Below are positions 24,896 through 32,657 of a stretch of DNA of 64,000 bases, in pieces. Origin of the DNA: Labrys okinawensis. Lineage in GTDB: Bacteria > Pseudomonadota > Alphaproteobacteria > Rhizobiales > Labraceae. Positions within the stretch are counted from its first letter, which is position 1, and every line of letters begins with the position of its first letter. Location of the stretch: the NCBI RefSeq assembly GCF_002982075.1, contig NZ_PUEJ01000008.1, forward strand, positions 248,001-312,000. Direction: 5' to 3'. Below the pieces are notes generated by a model. The model was given only the letters and a program-made list of their open reading frames with translations. It did no database searches and was not told the DNA's origin. A program made the position numbers and the translations under genes.

Positions 24896-25579
24896 ATGAT
24901 CCTGCAAATCGGCTTTCTCGTCTTCCCCAAGGTGCAACTGCTCGACCTGGCCGGGCCCTTCGATGCCTTTGCCGCCATGCCGGGCGTTGTCCAGCATCTG
25001 ATCTGGAAGGATCTCGATCCCGTGACGGCGACCTGCGGCTGGCCCGTGCAGCCCACGACGACGCTGCGGGACTGCCCCGTCCTCGACGTGCTGTGCGTGC
25101 CGGGCGGTGCCGGCGTCAATCCGCTGATGGAGGATGAGGTCGTCCTCGACTTCCTGCGGCGCCAGGCCTGGAGCGCACGCTTTGTCACTTCCGTATGCAC
25201 CGGCGCGCTCGTGCTGGGGGCGGCGGGGCTCCTGGACGGAAAGCGGGCGACGACGCATTGGGGTTCGCATCATCTGCTCGAACCACTCGGTGCCGTGCCG
25301 GTGGCCGAACGCATCGTCGCGGACGGCCGGCTGATCACCGGTGGCGGCGTCACCGCAGGCATCGATTTCGCGCTCGACATCATCGCCAGGCTGCGGGGCC
25401 GCGAGGAGGCCGAAGCCGTGCAGCTCAAGCTCGAATATGCGCCGGCGCCTCCCTTCGATGCCGGCTCGCCCGTCACGGCGCCGGCCGCTGCGATCGAGGC
25501 GGCGCGGGCCTCCGCCGCCAGTTATGTCGAGGAACGCGAGCGCATCGTCGCCCGGCTGCTTGCCGCGAAGGCCGCGTGA
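24896..25579 (+). CDS. inhA: Isonitrile hydratase (DJ-1/PfpI family)
   Basis: The 227-residue protein closely follows Pseudomonas isonitrile hydratase: it begins with QIGFLVFPKVQLLDLAGP and continues PVLDVLCVPGGAG, VTSVCTGALVLGAAGLL and KLEYAPAPPFDAGSP. The catalytic residues reported for that enzyme, Asp17 and Cys101, fall at exactly these positions here. It hydrates isonitriles to N-substituted formamides without a metal. The divergent GlxA-type regulator is a likely partner. No isonitrile synthase is nearby, so the role is probably detoxification or scavenging. The CDS is complete and cytoplasmic. Confidence 0.88.
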   Translation: MILQIGFLVFPKVQLLDLAGPFDAFAAMPGVVQHLIWKDLDPVTATCGWPVQPTTTLRDCPVLDVLCVPGGAGVNPLMEDEVVLDFLRRQAWSARFVTSVCTGALVLGAAGLLDGKRATTHWGSHHLLEPLGAVPVAERIVADGRLITGGGVTAGIDFALDIIARLRGREEAEAVQLKLEYAPAPPFDAGSPVTAPAAAIEAARASAASYVEERERIVARLLAAKAA

Positions 25580-25680
25580 GCCCGCCCGCCATGGGCATGT
25601 CCCGCATTCGGTTGGAGAGCAGGGCTGAGACGGCCTCGCAAAAAATCCAGAAAGGCTCTTGCGTAATCTATCTTTCGATA

Positions 25681-25705
25681 TATCTTAAGAGTCATCTTAA
25701 AGATA
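25681..25705. promoter_or_regulatory. Candidate PadR operator
   Basis: TATCTTAAGA and TCTTAAAGATA are near-perfect inverted arms 4 bases apart, ending 18 bases before the PadR start codon. A second TATCTTTCGATATA at 25670-25683 resembles the same half-sites. AT-rich ATATCTTAAGATAT-like palindromes are typical of PadR/YqjI autoregulation. Confidence 0.6.
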
Positions 25706-25723
25706 GAACGAAAGGTATATCGC

Positions 25724-26365
25724 ATGTTTGGACGACATCATGAGGGCCGCGGGCGCGGCGAATTCTGGGGACGGGACGGCTTCCGCGGCTGGGGCCGTGG
25801 GGAACAGCAGGAGTGCGCGCCCGGCCGCGGCGGACGCTGGGGGCGCGGCGGCTTCGAGGGCGACGGCCCCGGAGACTTCTTCGGACGGGGCTTCGGCGGC
25901 CGTGGCCGCGTCTTCGGCCACGGCGATTTGCGCCTGGTCATCCTGGCCCTGATCGCCGAGAAGCCGCGCCATGGCTATGAGCTGATCCGCGCCATCGAGG
26001 AGAAATTCGGCGGGGCCTACGCACCGAGCCCCGGTGCGGTCTATCCCACGCTGACCCTCCTGGAAGAGCAGGATCATATCCGCGGCGAAGCGTCGGAAGG
26101 CACCAAGAAGCTCTACACCATCACGCCCGAAGGCGAGGCCTTCCTTGCCGAGAACCGCGACGCGGTCGATGGCGTGATGGCGCGCATGGATCTGGCCGCC
26201 AGCGCTTTCTCCGCCCGCTCCACGCCGGAGATGGTGCGCGAAGCCCTGCATACGTTCCGGCACGCGCTGCAGATGCATCGCGGTCCGTGGACGCAGGCCG
26301 AGGCCGAGCGGATCCGCGCCATCATCGAAAAGGCCGCCCGCGACATCGTCGGCGGTCAGAGCTGA
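25724..26365 (+). CDS. PadR-family regulator with Gly/Arg-rich N-terminal extension
   Basis: The 213-residue protein has a 65-residue head dominated by Gly, Arg, Phe and Trp with several His and one Cys. A PadR winged helix (about 66-145) follows: LRLVILALIAEKPRHGYELIRAI, PSPGAVYPTLTLLEEQDHI and TKKLYTITPEGEAFL. A C-terminal helical dimer region completes it. E. coli YqjI has a similar metal-binding head ahead of PadR, but this one has far fewer His, so metal sensing is only a guess. A palindrome overlaps the promoter, suggesting autoregulation. A DHA2-type efflux gene follows on the same strand. Confidence 0.87.
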   Translation: MFGRHHEGRGRGEFWGRDGFRGWGRGEQQECAPGRGGRWGRGGFEGDGPGDFFGRGFGGRGRVFGHGDLRLVILALIAEKPRHGYELIRAIEEKFGGAYAPSPGAVYPTLTLLEEQDHIRGEASEGTKKLYTITPEGEAFLAENRDAVDGVMARMDLAASAFSARSTPEMVREALHTFRHALQMHRGPWTQAEAERIRAIIEKAARDIVGGQS

Positions 26366-26474
26366 AAGAGCAGCCGGCCGCAGCCTTCATCCCGGGACTT
26401 GGCAGCATCGCAAGGCTGTTGGTTTTAATACTGGGATAAAGCTGGAACTTCCCCGATGATCCAGGACGCATAGA

Positions 26475-26502
26475 AACAGGGTGCCGTTGCGGCGCCCTGT
26501 TT
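26475..26502 (+). terminator. Hairpin between padR and the efflux gene
   Basis: AACAGGGTGCC and GGCGCCCTGTT form a stem with one mismatch and a 5-base loop. Only a few T residues follow, so termination would be partial. It may separate the padR and MFS transcripts. Confidence 0.5.
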
Positions 26503-26579
26503 GCCGTTGCGGGTGATTTTTTCAATTTTTTGTCTCGAAGATGCCGATGCCGTCGGCTCCTGTCGGTCGTGAGTATTTG

Positions 26580-27932
26580 ATGAACGCCGCCACCATGGAT
26601 GGCTTGCCCATTCCCCAACGCTTCCTGGCCTTCCTGACCATCGCCATGGCGCTGACCATGGCGGTGCTCGATAGTGCCATCGTCAATGTCGCTCTGCCCT
26701 CGATCGCGGGCGAACTCGCGGTCTCGCCGGCGGAATCGATCTGGGTCGTCACCGCCTATCAGCTTGCGGTCACCATCTCGCTGCTGCCCCTGTCCTCGCT
26801 CGGTGATATCATCGGCTACAAGCGCGTCTATTGGGCGGGGCTGGCCGTGTTCACCGCGGCGTCCTTCGCCTGTGCCCAGGCCTCGTCGCTTCCGGTGCTG
26901 GCGCTGGCGCGCGCGGTGCAGGGGCTCGGCGGCGCCGGCATCATGAGCGTCAACATCGCCCTGGTGCGCTATATCTTCCCCAAGGCCTCCCTCGGCTCGG
27001 GCGTCGGCTACACGGCCCTGGTGGTGGCGGTGTCCTCGGCGGCCGGGCCCAGCGTCGCCTCCGCAATTCTGACCGTCGCAAACTGGCAATGGCTGTTCCT
27101 GGTCAACGTGCCCATCGGCCTCGTCGCACTCTTCGTCGCGGCCCGGGCCTTGCCGCAGACGCCGGCATCCGGCCATCGCTTCGACTGGATCAGCGCCGTC
27201 CTGAATGCTTTCACCTTCGGCCTGCTGATCGCCGGCCTCGACGGTCTCGGCGATGTCGGCACGATGCCGATAGCGCTCGCGATGATCGGCGGGGCAGCGG
27301 TGGCAGCCCTTGTCCTGGTCAGGCGTTCGGTAAAGCAGCCGGTGCCGCTGCTGCCGGTCGACCTTTTGCGGCGGCCGGTATTCTCGCTGTCGATGGCGAC
27401 CTCGATCTGCTCCTTCGCCTCGCAGAGCATGGCCTATGTGGCGCTGCCCTTCTTCCTGCAACGCACGCTCGGCCACTCCGAGGCGGCGACGGGATTCCTG
27501 ATGACCCCCTGGCCGCTGATGACGGCGTTGATCGCGCCCATTTCAGGCCGGCTTTCCGATCGGATCTCGCCCGAGAAGCTCGGCATTGCCGGGCTCTGCC
27601 TGCTCGCAGCGGGGCTGGCGGCGGTCGCCAGCATGGGCGAGCGGCCCGACAGCTTCGATATCGTCTGGCGGCTTGCCCTGTGCGGCTTCGGCTTCGGCCT
27701 GTTCCAGTCGCCCAACAACCGCATCATCATCGCCAGCGCGCCGCGCGAACGCAGCGGCGGGGCCAGCGGCCTGCAATCGACCGGCCGGCTGCTCGGCCAG
27801 TCACTGGGGGCGGCGGTCGCGGCGGTCATCTTCAGCCTTGTCGCGCAGGGACAGACGGAACTGATCGCCTGGATCGGCGCGGGTCTTGCGCTGATCGGGG
27901 CGGTGTCGAGCGGGTTGCGCAAGACGGGCTGA
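26580..27932 (+). CDS. MFS transporter, DHA2-type drug efflux
   Basis: The 450-residue protein has about 14 predicted membrane segments. It has the antiporter motif MAVLDSAIVNVALPSIA in the first helix region, LGDIIGYKRVYWAG between helices 2 and 3, and ARAVQGLGGAGIMSVN in helix 4. These are features of the DHA2 (EmrB/QacA-like) H+ antiporter family. An in-frame ATG 13 codons earlier is possible but adds non-conserved residues. The upstream PadR regulator could be its repressor, although a hairpin lies between them. Substrates are unknown. Confidence 0.85.
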   Translation: MNAATMDGLPIPQRFLAFLTIAMALTMAVLDSAIVNVALPSIAGELAVSPAESIWVVTAYQLAVTISLLPLSSLGDIIGYKRVYWAGLAVFTAASFACAQASSLPVLALARAVQGLGGAGIMSVNIALVRYIFPKASLGSGVGYTALVVAVSSAAGPSVASAILTVANWQWLFLVNVPIGLVALFVAARALPQTPASGHRFDWISAVLNAFTFGLLIAGLDGLGDVGTMPIALAMIGGAAVAALVLVRRSVKQPVPLLPVDLLRRPVFSLSMATSICSFASQSMAYVALPFFLQRTLGHSEAATGFLMTPWPLMTALIAPISGRLSDRISPEKLGIAGLCLLAAGLAAVASMGERPDSFDIVWRLALCGFGFGLFQSPNNRIIIASAPRERSGGASGLQSTGRLLGQSLGAAVAAVIFSLVAQGQTELIAWIGAGLALIGAVSSGLRKTG

Positions 27933-27957
27933 AAACGATCGCAGGCCGGAGGCCGAA

Positions 27958-28638
27958 TCAGCTCGCCTCGGCGCCGCCATGCGAAGGCCGCACCACCACC
28001 CGCACGCCCACCGGGGTGTTGTGGTAGAGGGCCATGATGTCCTGGTTGAGCAGGCGGATGCAGCCGGAAGACATCGATTTGCCGATCGAGGTCGGGTCGT
28101 TGGTTCCGTGCAGGCGGTAGAGCGTATCGCGGTCGCCCTGGTAGAGATACATGGCGCGGGCCCCGAGCGGGTTTTCGACGCCGCCGGGCATGCCGCCCGC
28201 GAATTTGGCTGCCAGCGGGTCGCGCTTGACCATTTTGGGCGGCGGCGTCCAGCGCGGCCATTCCGCCTTGCGCCGGATGGTGGCCTTGCCGCTCCAGCCA
28301 AAACCTTCGCGGCCGACGCCGACGCCATAGCGGGTGGCGGTGCCGTCGTCATGGATATGGTAGAGAAAACGATTGTCGGGATCGACGATGATGCTGCCGG
28401 GCTCCTCGCCGGCGGGTGCGGCCACGACGCGCCGCAGATATTTGGGATCGATCGCCTTCAGATTGATGGGCGGGTAATCGTGGCCGTTCTCCGTGCCGCC
28501 GGCATAGATCTCTCGATAATTGAAGCCGCTATCGTTGGATCTGTTGAAGAGCGAGCTGACGGTGGCTCGTGAAGAAGCGCAGCCGGCGAGCAGCACGGGA
28601 GCGCCCAGAACAAATACGCGACGAGATAAATCGGGCAT
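27958..28638 (-). CDS. L,D-transpeptidase (YkuD) lipoprotein
   Basis: The 226-residue protein has a lipoprotein signal with lipobox LLAGC (Cys at about 20), placing it on the periplasmic face of a membrane. It then has the YkuD catalytic domain with LHGTND and SSGCIRL, whose His and Cys make the active site. These enzymes form 3-3 peptidoglycan crosslinks or attach proteins to peptidoglycan; alphaproteobacteria typically carry many copies. The ATG at 28638 has AAGG about 6 bases upstream; a GTG one codon earlier is less likely. Confidence 0.92.
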   Translation of the reverse strand: MPDLSRRVFVLGAPVLLAGCASSRATVSSLFNRSNDSGFNYREIYAGGTENGHDYPPINLKAIDPKYLRRVVAAPAGEEPGSIIVDPDNRFLYHIHDDGTATRYGVGVGREGFGWSGKATIRRKAEWPRWTPPPKMVKRDPLAAKFAGGMPGGVENPLGARAMYLYQGDRDTLYRLHGTNDPTSIGKSMSSGCIRLLNQDIMALYHNTPVGVRVVVRPSHGGAEAS

Positions 28639-29050
28639 CACAACCTTTTCCGATGGGCCAGCAAGACCGGAGCCGCGCAGATTGCAGGCGTTCCGACATT
28701 CCGTTACGTAGGCCTACTATCTCGGCATGCGTTTGTGCAAGCCAATACTGACTTGGGACACAGGCAAGGTTACCCGCATGCGGCGCGCCCGAACCGTGGA
28801 GAACGCCGGAAAACGGACAGGGCGGTTGCCCGGGCGCGACGCCTTGCCCGAGCGGTTTGCCGCAGGGTCCGGCTGTCGGAAAATTTCGCCCCAACCCATC
28901 CGCGATCGCAGCCGATGTTTTCGCCGGTTGTCGCAGTTTGAATATACGATGTCCCCAGTGCGACAGCAAAAGGCGCGCCGGTCAGGCTACCTCGCATTAA
29001 GAAGCGTTCTATAGTAATCCGTGCTTCACCCAGTGCAGGAACAGCAAGTC
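28639..29050. other. Gene-free stretch before the corrinoid gene
   Basis: No supported gene lies between the divergent L,D-transpeptidase and corrinoid-protein starts. I looked for a cobalamin riboswitch because of the downstream gene and saw no B12 box or suitable fold. It probably contains both promoters. Confidence 0.45.
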
Positions 29051-29746
29051 ATGTCCGACGGCGATCTCGATCTCAACTCACTCCCCGATGACGAGCTCGT
29101 CGAGCAGATGCATGACGACCTTTATGACGGCCTTGCCGACGAGATCGTCGAAGGCGTCGAGATCCTGCTCAAGCGTGGCTGGACGCCTTATGACGTGCTC
29201 ACCAAGGCCCTGGTCGAGGGCATGCGCATCGTCGGCGTCGACTTCCGCGACGGCATCCTGTTCGTGCCGGAAGTGCTGATGTCCGCCAACTCGATGAAGG
29301 CCGGCATGAACGTGCTGCGCCCGCTATTGGCCGAAACCGGCGCGCCCAAGGTCGGCAAGATGGTGATCGGCACCGTCAAGGGCGACATTCACGACATCGG
29401 CAAGAACCTCGTCACCATGATGATGGAGGGCGCCGGCTTCGAAGTGATCGATCTCGGCATCAACAACCCGGTCGAGAACTATCTCGAAGCGCTGGAGAAG
29501 CACCAGCCCGAGATTCTCGGCATGTCGGCTTTGCTCACCACCACCATGCCCTATATGAAGGTGGTGATCGACACGATGAAGGAGAAGGGTATCCGCTCCG
29601 ACTACATCGTGCTGGTCGGCGGCGCGCCTCTGAACGAAGCCTTCTCGGAAGCCGTGGGCGCCGATGCCTATTGCCGCGATGCTGCCATCGCGGTGGAAAC
29701 GGCCAAGTCGCTGATCGGCAAGCGGCAGGGCATGGCGGGCGCCTAG
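29051..29746 (+). CDS. Corrinoid (cobalamin-binding) methyltransferase protein, MtbC/MttC-like
   Basis: The 231-residue protein has an N-terminal helical cap domain (about 20-95, with VEILLKRGWTPYDVL and VPEVLMSANSMKAG). A B12-binding Rossmann domain with GTVKGDIHDIGKN follows, where His114 is the lower cobalt ligand, then LGIN, SALLTTTMP and VGGAP. Such proteins carry a methyl group between a substrate-specific methyltransferase and an acceptor methyltransferase. No MttB/MtbB-like gene, RamA activator or tetrahydrofolate methyltransferase is in this window, but a DUF1638 gene follows 67 bases later. The ATG at 29051 is preferred over an upstream GTG. Cytoplasmic. Confidence 0.9.
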   Translation: MSDGDLDLNSLPDDELVEQMHDDLYDGLADEIVEGVEILLKRGWTPYDVLTKALVEGMRIVGVDFRDGILFVPEVLMSANSMKAGMNVLRPLLAETGAPKVGKMVIGTVKGDIHDIGKNLVTMMMEGAGFEVIDLGINNPVENYLEALEKHQPEILGMSALLTTTMPYMKVVIDTMKEKGIRSDYIVLVGGAPLNEAFSEAVGADAYCRDAAIAVETAKSLIGKRQGMAGA

Positions 29747-29749
29747 GGA

Positions 29750-29788
29750 GGTCGATCTCCGATCGACCATGTCAGTCGGAGACTGACA
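29750..29788. repeat. Two tandem perfect hairpins between corrinoid and DUF1638 genes
   Basis: GGTCGATC-TCC-GATCGACC (29750-29768) and TGTCAGTC-GGA-GACTGACA (29770-29788) each have a perfect 8-base stem and a 3-base loop, with loops that are reverse complements of each other. They lie in the 67-base gap of a likely operon, where they could stabilise or partly terminate the upstream message. They resemble the variable-stem, TCC-loop hairpins elsewhere in the window. Confidence 0.8.
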
Positions 29789-29813
29789 CTCCCGATACCA
29801 CGCGGAGAGGTCG

Positions 29814-30437
29814 ATGCCCGAAAGAACCATGCAAACGACCAAGCCCCGCTCGACGCTGGTGATCGCCTGCGGGGCGCTGGCGCGCGAATTCCTGGCGGTG
29901 AAGACCGCCAATGGCTGGGACCATGTGGATGTCACCTGCCTGCCGGCGATCTGGCACAATTATCCGCAGAAGATCCCGGACGGCATCCGCCGCAAGATAC
30001 GCGCCAATCGTGCCAGATATGATGAGATCCTGGTGCTCTACGGCGATTGCGGCACCGGCGGCCTGCTCGATGAGGTCCTCAAGGAGGAGGGTGTCGAGCG
30101 TATCGATGGGCCGCATTGCTACTCCTTCTTCGCCGGTGCCGAGGTGTTCGACCGCATGCAGGAGGAGGAGATCGGTACCTTCTACCTCACCGATTTCCTG
30201 GTGCGTCATTTCGACCGCTTCGTGATCAAGGGCCTGAAGCTCGACGTCCATCCGCAATTGCTGCCGATGTATTTCGGCCATTACAAGCGGGTGATGTTCC
30301 TGGTGCAGGTCCCTGACAAGGCGCTGGAGAAGAAAGCCGCCGCTGCCGCCGCCCGTCTCGGTCTGCCTTTGGAAATTCATCATACGGGGCTTGCGGGCAT
30401 CGAGCCCTTCCTGAAGCCTCGTGACGCGGCGGCTTGA
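29814..30437 (+). CDS. DUF1638 protein
   Basis: The 207-residue protein matches the DUF1638 family: STLVIACGALAREF, CLPAIWHNYPQKIPDGI, LVLYGDCGTGGLLD and FYLTDFLVRHFD. Conserved Cys/Asp/His residues in those segments suggest a metal or cofactor site. The family is often encoded beside corrinoid methyltransferase components and its function is unknown, so the pairing with the corrinoid protein upstream is meaningful. GGAGAGG precedes the ATG. Cytoplasmic. Confidence 0.85.
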   Translation: MPERTMQTTKPRSTLVIACGALAREFLAVKTANGWDHVDVTCLPAIWHNYPQKIPDGIRRKIRANRARYDEILVLYGDCGTGGLLDEVLKEEGVERIDGPHCYSFFAGAEVFDRMQEEEIGTFYLTDFLVRHFDRFVIKGLKLDVHPQLLPMYFGHYKRVMFLVQVPDKALEKKAAAAAARLGLPLEIHHTGLAGIEPFLKPRDAAA

Positions 30438-30503
30438 CGAGAAGGACTGCGCAGAAAGCCTGCCATGCTGTTTTATGGGTAGGCCTGATCCGGCTTTTGC
30501 TGT

Positions 30504-31106
30504 ATGCCAGCCCGCAATTTCCGTGTTTTCGCTGGGTATGACGCCGTGAGCAGCTCTTCGTCTTCCTCCTTCTTCGCCGGCCTGCGCTGGTCCTACGTCC
30601 TGGCGCACGCCGTGATCGTCGCCGCCGCCAACTGGGGCGTGCAATATGTCGTGCCGGGCACTTCCGATTTCCTGACCTGGGGCGCCTTCATCTTCCCGGT
30701 CGCCTTCTTCATCACGGATTTGTGCAATCGGCGTCATGGCGTGGAGATGACGCGCAAGGTTGTGATGGCCTCCTTCGTGATCGCCGTGATCGTCTCCTTC
30801 GTGGCTGCGGATCCGCGCATCGCCATCGCCAGCGGCGTCGCCTTCATCTCCGGCCAGATGGTGGATGCGCAGGTCTTCAACCGCTTCCGCCAGCATGCCT
30901 GGTGGGTGCCGCCCTCCATCTCCAACATCCTGGCTTCGACGGTCGACAGCGTGCTGTTCTGGGTGATCGCCTTCGTCGGCACGGATGTGCCCTGGGTCAG
31001 CCTCGGCATTGCCGACTATGCCATCAAGATCGCCATGGTTTTCGTGGTGATGCCCATCTATGGCTACCTCGTCTTCCGCGACAGGCTGGCCACCAAGACG
31101 GTGTAG
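30504..31106 (+). CDS. Queuosine precursor transporter (YhhQ/VUT family)
   Basis: The 200-residue membrane protein has about five or six hydrophobic helices and the VUT family motifs WGAFIFPVAFFITDLCNRRHG, GQMVDAQVFNRFRQ and PSISNILASTVDSVLFW. E. coli YhhQ imports preQ0/preQ1 for queuosine tRNA modification, and these segments match it. The start is uncertain: an ATG at 30504 or a GTG at 30546 that removes 14 non-conserved residues. It ends at the edge of a large inverted repeat that also carries a bidirectional terminator. Confidence 0.85.
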   Translation: MPARNFRVFAGYDAVSSSSSSSFFAGLRWSYVLAHAVIVAAANWGVQYVVPGTSDFLTWGAFIFPVAFFITDLCNRRHGVEMTRKVVMASFVIAVIVSFVAADPRIAIASGVAFISGQMVDAQVFNRFRQHAWWVPPSISNILASTVDSVLFWVIAFVGTDVPWVSLGIADYAIKIAMVFVVMPIYGYLVFRDRLATKTV

Positions 31107-31107
31107 T

Positions 31108-31286
31108 TTTGGAGCGCGGGCATCTCAGCGACGTTAAGGAATGTCGCGATGTCCGCAGTTAGAATAGAGACCTACAAGAAAAAGGGCGCTGCCTGATCTG
31201 GCCGCGCCCTTTTTGCAGGTTCTATGCTTCAAGAGCGGACATCTCGGCGACATTCCTTAACGTCGCTGAGATGCCCGCGCTCCAAA
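31108..31286. repeat. Large inverted repeat flanking a bidirectional terminator
   Basis: A 49-base arm (31108-31156) and a 52-base arm (31235-31286) are reverse complements; the outer 40 bases match perfectly and the only difference is a 3-base deletion in the left arm. Each arm is itself partly palindromic (GCGGGCATCTCAGCGAC with GTCGCGATGTCCGC). Between them lies the terminator hairpin. The repeat spans almost the entire gap between two convergent genes. Confidence 0.85.
31179..31214. terminator. Bidirectional terminator
   Basis: AAAAAGGGCGC and GCGCCCTTTTT form a perfect 11-base stem, with an inner GCC/GGC stem. A and T runs on both sides let it serve the convergent transporter and IalB-like genes. 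Confidence 0.9.
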
Positions 31287-31288
31287 TC

Positions 31289-31852
31289 TTACGGGCAGCC
31301 CTTGGTGATGGCGTCGAGGGCCTGCGGCAGCCCGTCGAGCGAGTAGCGGTCGGTGGTCTTGTTGCCGCGCTTGGAAGCGCCGGTGAAGACCGCCTCGCGG
31401 CTCTTGCGCATGGTGTTGACCACGGTGCCTTCCTCGGCGGCGTTCTTCACCCAGGCATTGCTGCCCTTGGTGTAGAGCGTATAGGAGGAGCGGCCGACCT
31501 TCAGCGTGGCGTCGCCGCCATCCTTCATGCCGAAGCCGGTGATCATGCTCAGTTCGTTCTTCACGCCCTCGCCGGGGCGGCGCGTGATGAAGAGCGTGGC
31601 CGGATCCCGTTTCAGCCGAGCGGGCTTGCGGTCCTTCGGGCTGGTGATGGCAAAGCAGGACTTGCCCTTCGCCGTACCGTTCTGGAAGGCCTGCCAATCG
31701 CCGAACTGGCCGAGCGGCGTCGGTTGGGCGCTGGCGGCGGCAGCCGGGGCCGGTGCTTCGGCCTTGGGTTTGCGAGGTGCTGCCAAAGCCGAACCGGTGA
31801 ATGCGACGACGGCGGTGGCGATGAGCGCGATGCGAAGGGTTGAGGACATCAT
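31289..31852 (-). CDS. IalB-family (invasion-associated locus B) protein
   Basis: The 187-residue protein has a signal peptide (MMSSTLRIALIATAVVAFTGSALA), an Ala/Pro-rich linker (25-45) and a domain beginning FGDWQAF that fits the invasion-associated locus B family: CFAITSPKDRKP, LFITRRP and YTLYTKGSNAWV. One Cys pair (KSCF... and the C-terminal GCP) may form a disulfide. The family is common in free-living Hyphomicrobiales and not restricted to pathogens. Periplasmic location is likely. Function is not established. It starts at one of two adjacent ATG codons. Confidence 0.75.
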   Translation of the reverse strand: MMSSTLRIALIATAVVAFTGSALAAPRKPKAEAPAPAAAASAQPTPLGQFGDWQAFQNGTAKGKSCFAITSPKDRKPARLKRDPATLFITRRPGEGVKNELSMITGFGMKDGGDATLKVGRSSYTLYTKGSNAWVKNAAEEGTVVNTMRKSREAVFTGASKRGNKTTDRYSLDGLPQALDAITKGCP

Positions 31853-32051
31853 GCTGGCTCGATCGATCCCGAATAAGAGGGCAGAAAGCGGTGGCGCCCG
31901 ATCATCGTGAATCGGAGCGCCTCGCGCAACTGCGACGAAAGACAGGGATTCCGGCGAAAGTTCGACCGGAACGGCTCGCAGCCTACGCGGACGCGGTGAG
32001 TAAATGGTTAAATGGTGCCGAAAGAACCATGGCGTGCAATCCTGGCTCCTC

Positions 32052-32546
32052 TCAACCGGCCGCGCTCCGGCCGGCCACCAGCCAGTAGACCGTGCCGGCG
32101 ACGATGCCGATGGCGAGGAGGCCGAGCAGGGCACGGTAGAGCAGCACGATGGCGAGGATGTTCAGGCTCATCACCATCGGCGCCACGGCAAAGGCGAGCG
32201 CCATGCCGATGGCATAGAACATCCAGCTTGTCTTGCCCATGGTTTCGCCGATCACCGCCACCAGCGCGATCGGGGCGAGCCAGATGGCCAAAGCGGCGGT
32301 TGCGGCCTGCCGGATCATCGCACCGATGTCTTCCACGGGGGTGCCTTCGATTACCGTTGCCAGAGCCTTCAGCCCCAATAATTCGGCGGTGCCGGTGAGT
32401 TCCTGGCCGAAATCGTGATTGGCGAGACCCATCACGCCGACCACCAGCGCCGCGATGGCAGCCAGAACGGCGGCGAAGGCCACCAGGACGAGGCGGTCGA
32501 CGAAGCCGATGACACTGCGGGGGCTGTTGGGGACTGGCGGAGACAT
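32052..32546 (-). CDS. Small four-helix membrane protein of unknown function
   Basis: I do not recognise the family. The 164-residue protein has about four hydrophobic helices (approximately 15-45, 78-105, 108-130 and 132-155) and a short polar N-terminus with PPVPNSPRS. An amphipathic loop (ELTGTAELLGLKALATVIEG) lies between the first and second helices. It follows rlmN on the minus strand with a 111-base gap carrying a REP-like hairpin. Coding potential is supported by normal codon use, length and a helix pattern. Confidence 0.6.
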   Translation of the reverse strand: MSPPVPNSPRSVIGFVDRLVLVAFAAVLAAIAALVVGVMGLANHDFGQELTGTAELLGLKALATVIEGTPVEDIGAMIRQAATAALAIWLAPIALVAVIGETMGKTSWMFYAIGMALAFAVAPMVMSLNILAIVLLYRALLGLLAIGIVAGTVYWLVAGRSAAG

Positions 32547-32556
32547 GCTGCCCTTC

Positions 32557-32587
32557 TGGGACCGCCGGCATCCTGCCGGCTCTTGCC
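32557..32587. repeat. REP-like hairpin, TGGGACCGC family
   Basis: The GCCGGCA-TCC-TGCCGGC stem-loop is flanked by TGGGACC and TCTTGCC. The flanks match the element at 1020-1055 while the stem differs by paired changes, so the hairpin is conserved though its sequence varies. Confidence 0.7.
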
Positions 32588-32657
32588 TATCGGCGAGTGG
32601 TGCAAATGCCTGCTTGTAGACGGGGGAGGCGCCGACAGATGCCGGCGATCTCGGGAA

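Noticed and set aside
28639-29050. Cobalamin riboswitch upstream of the corrinoid gene
   Set aside because: No B12 box or matching fold could be found in the leader.
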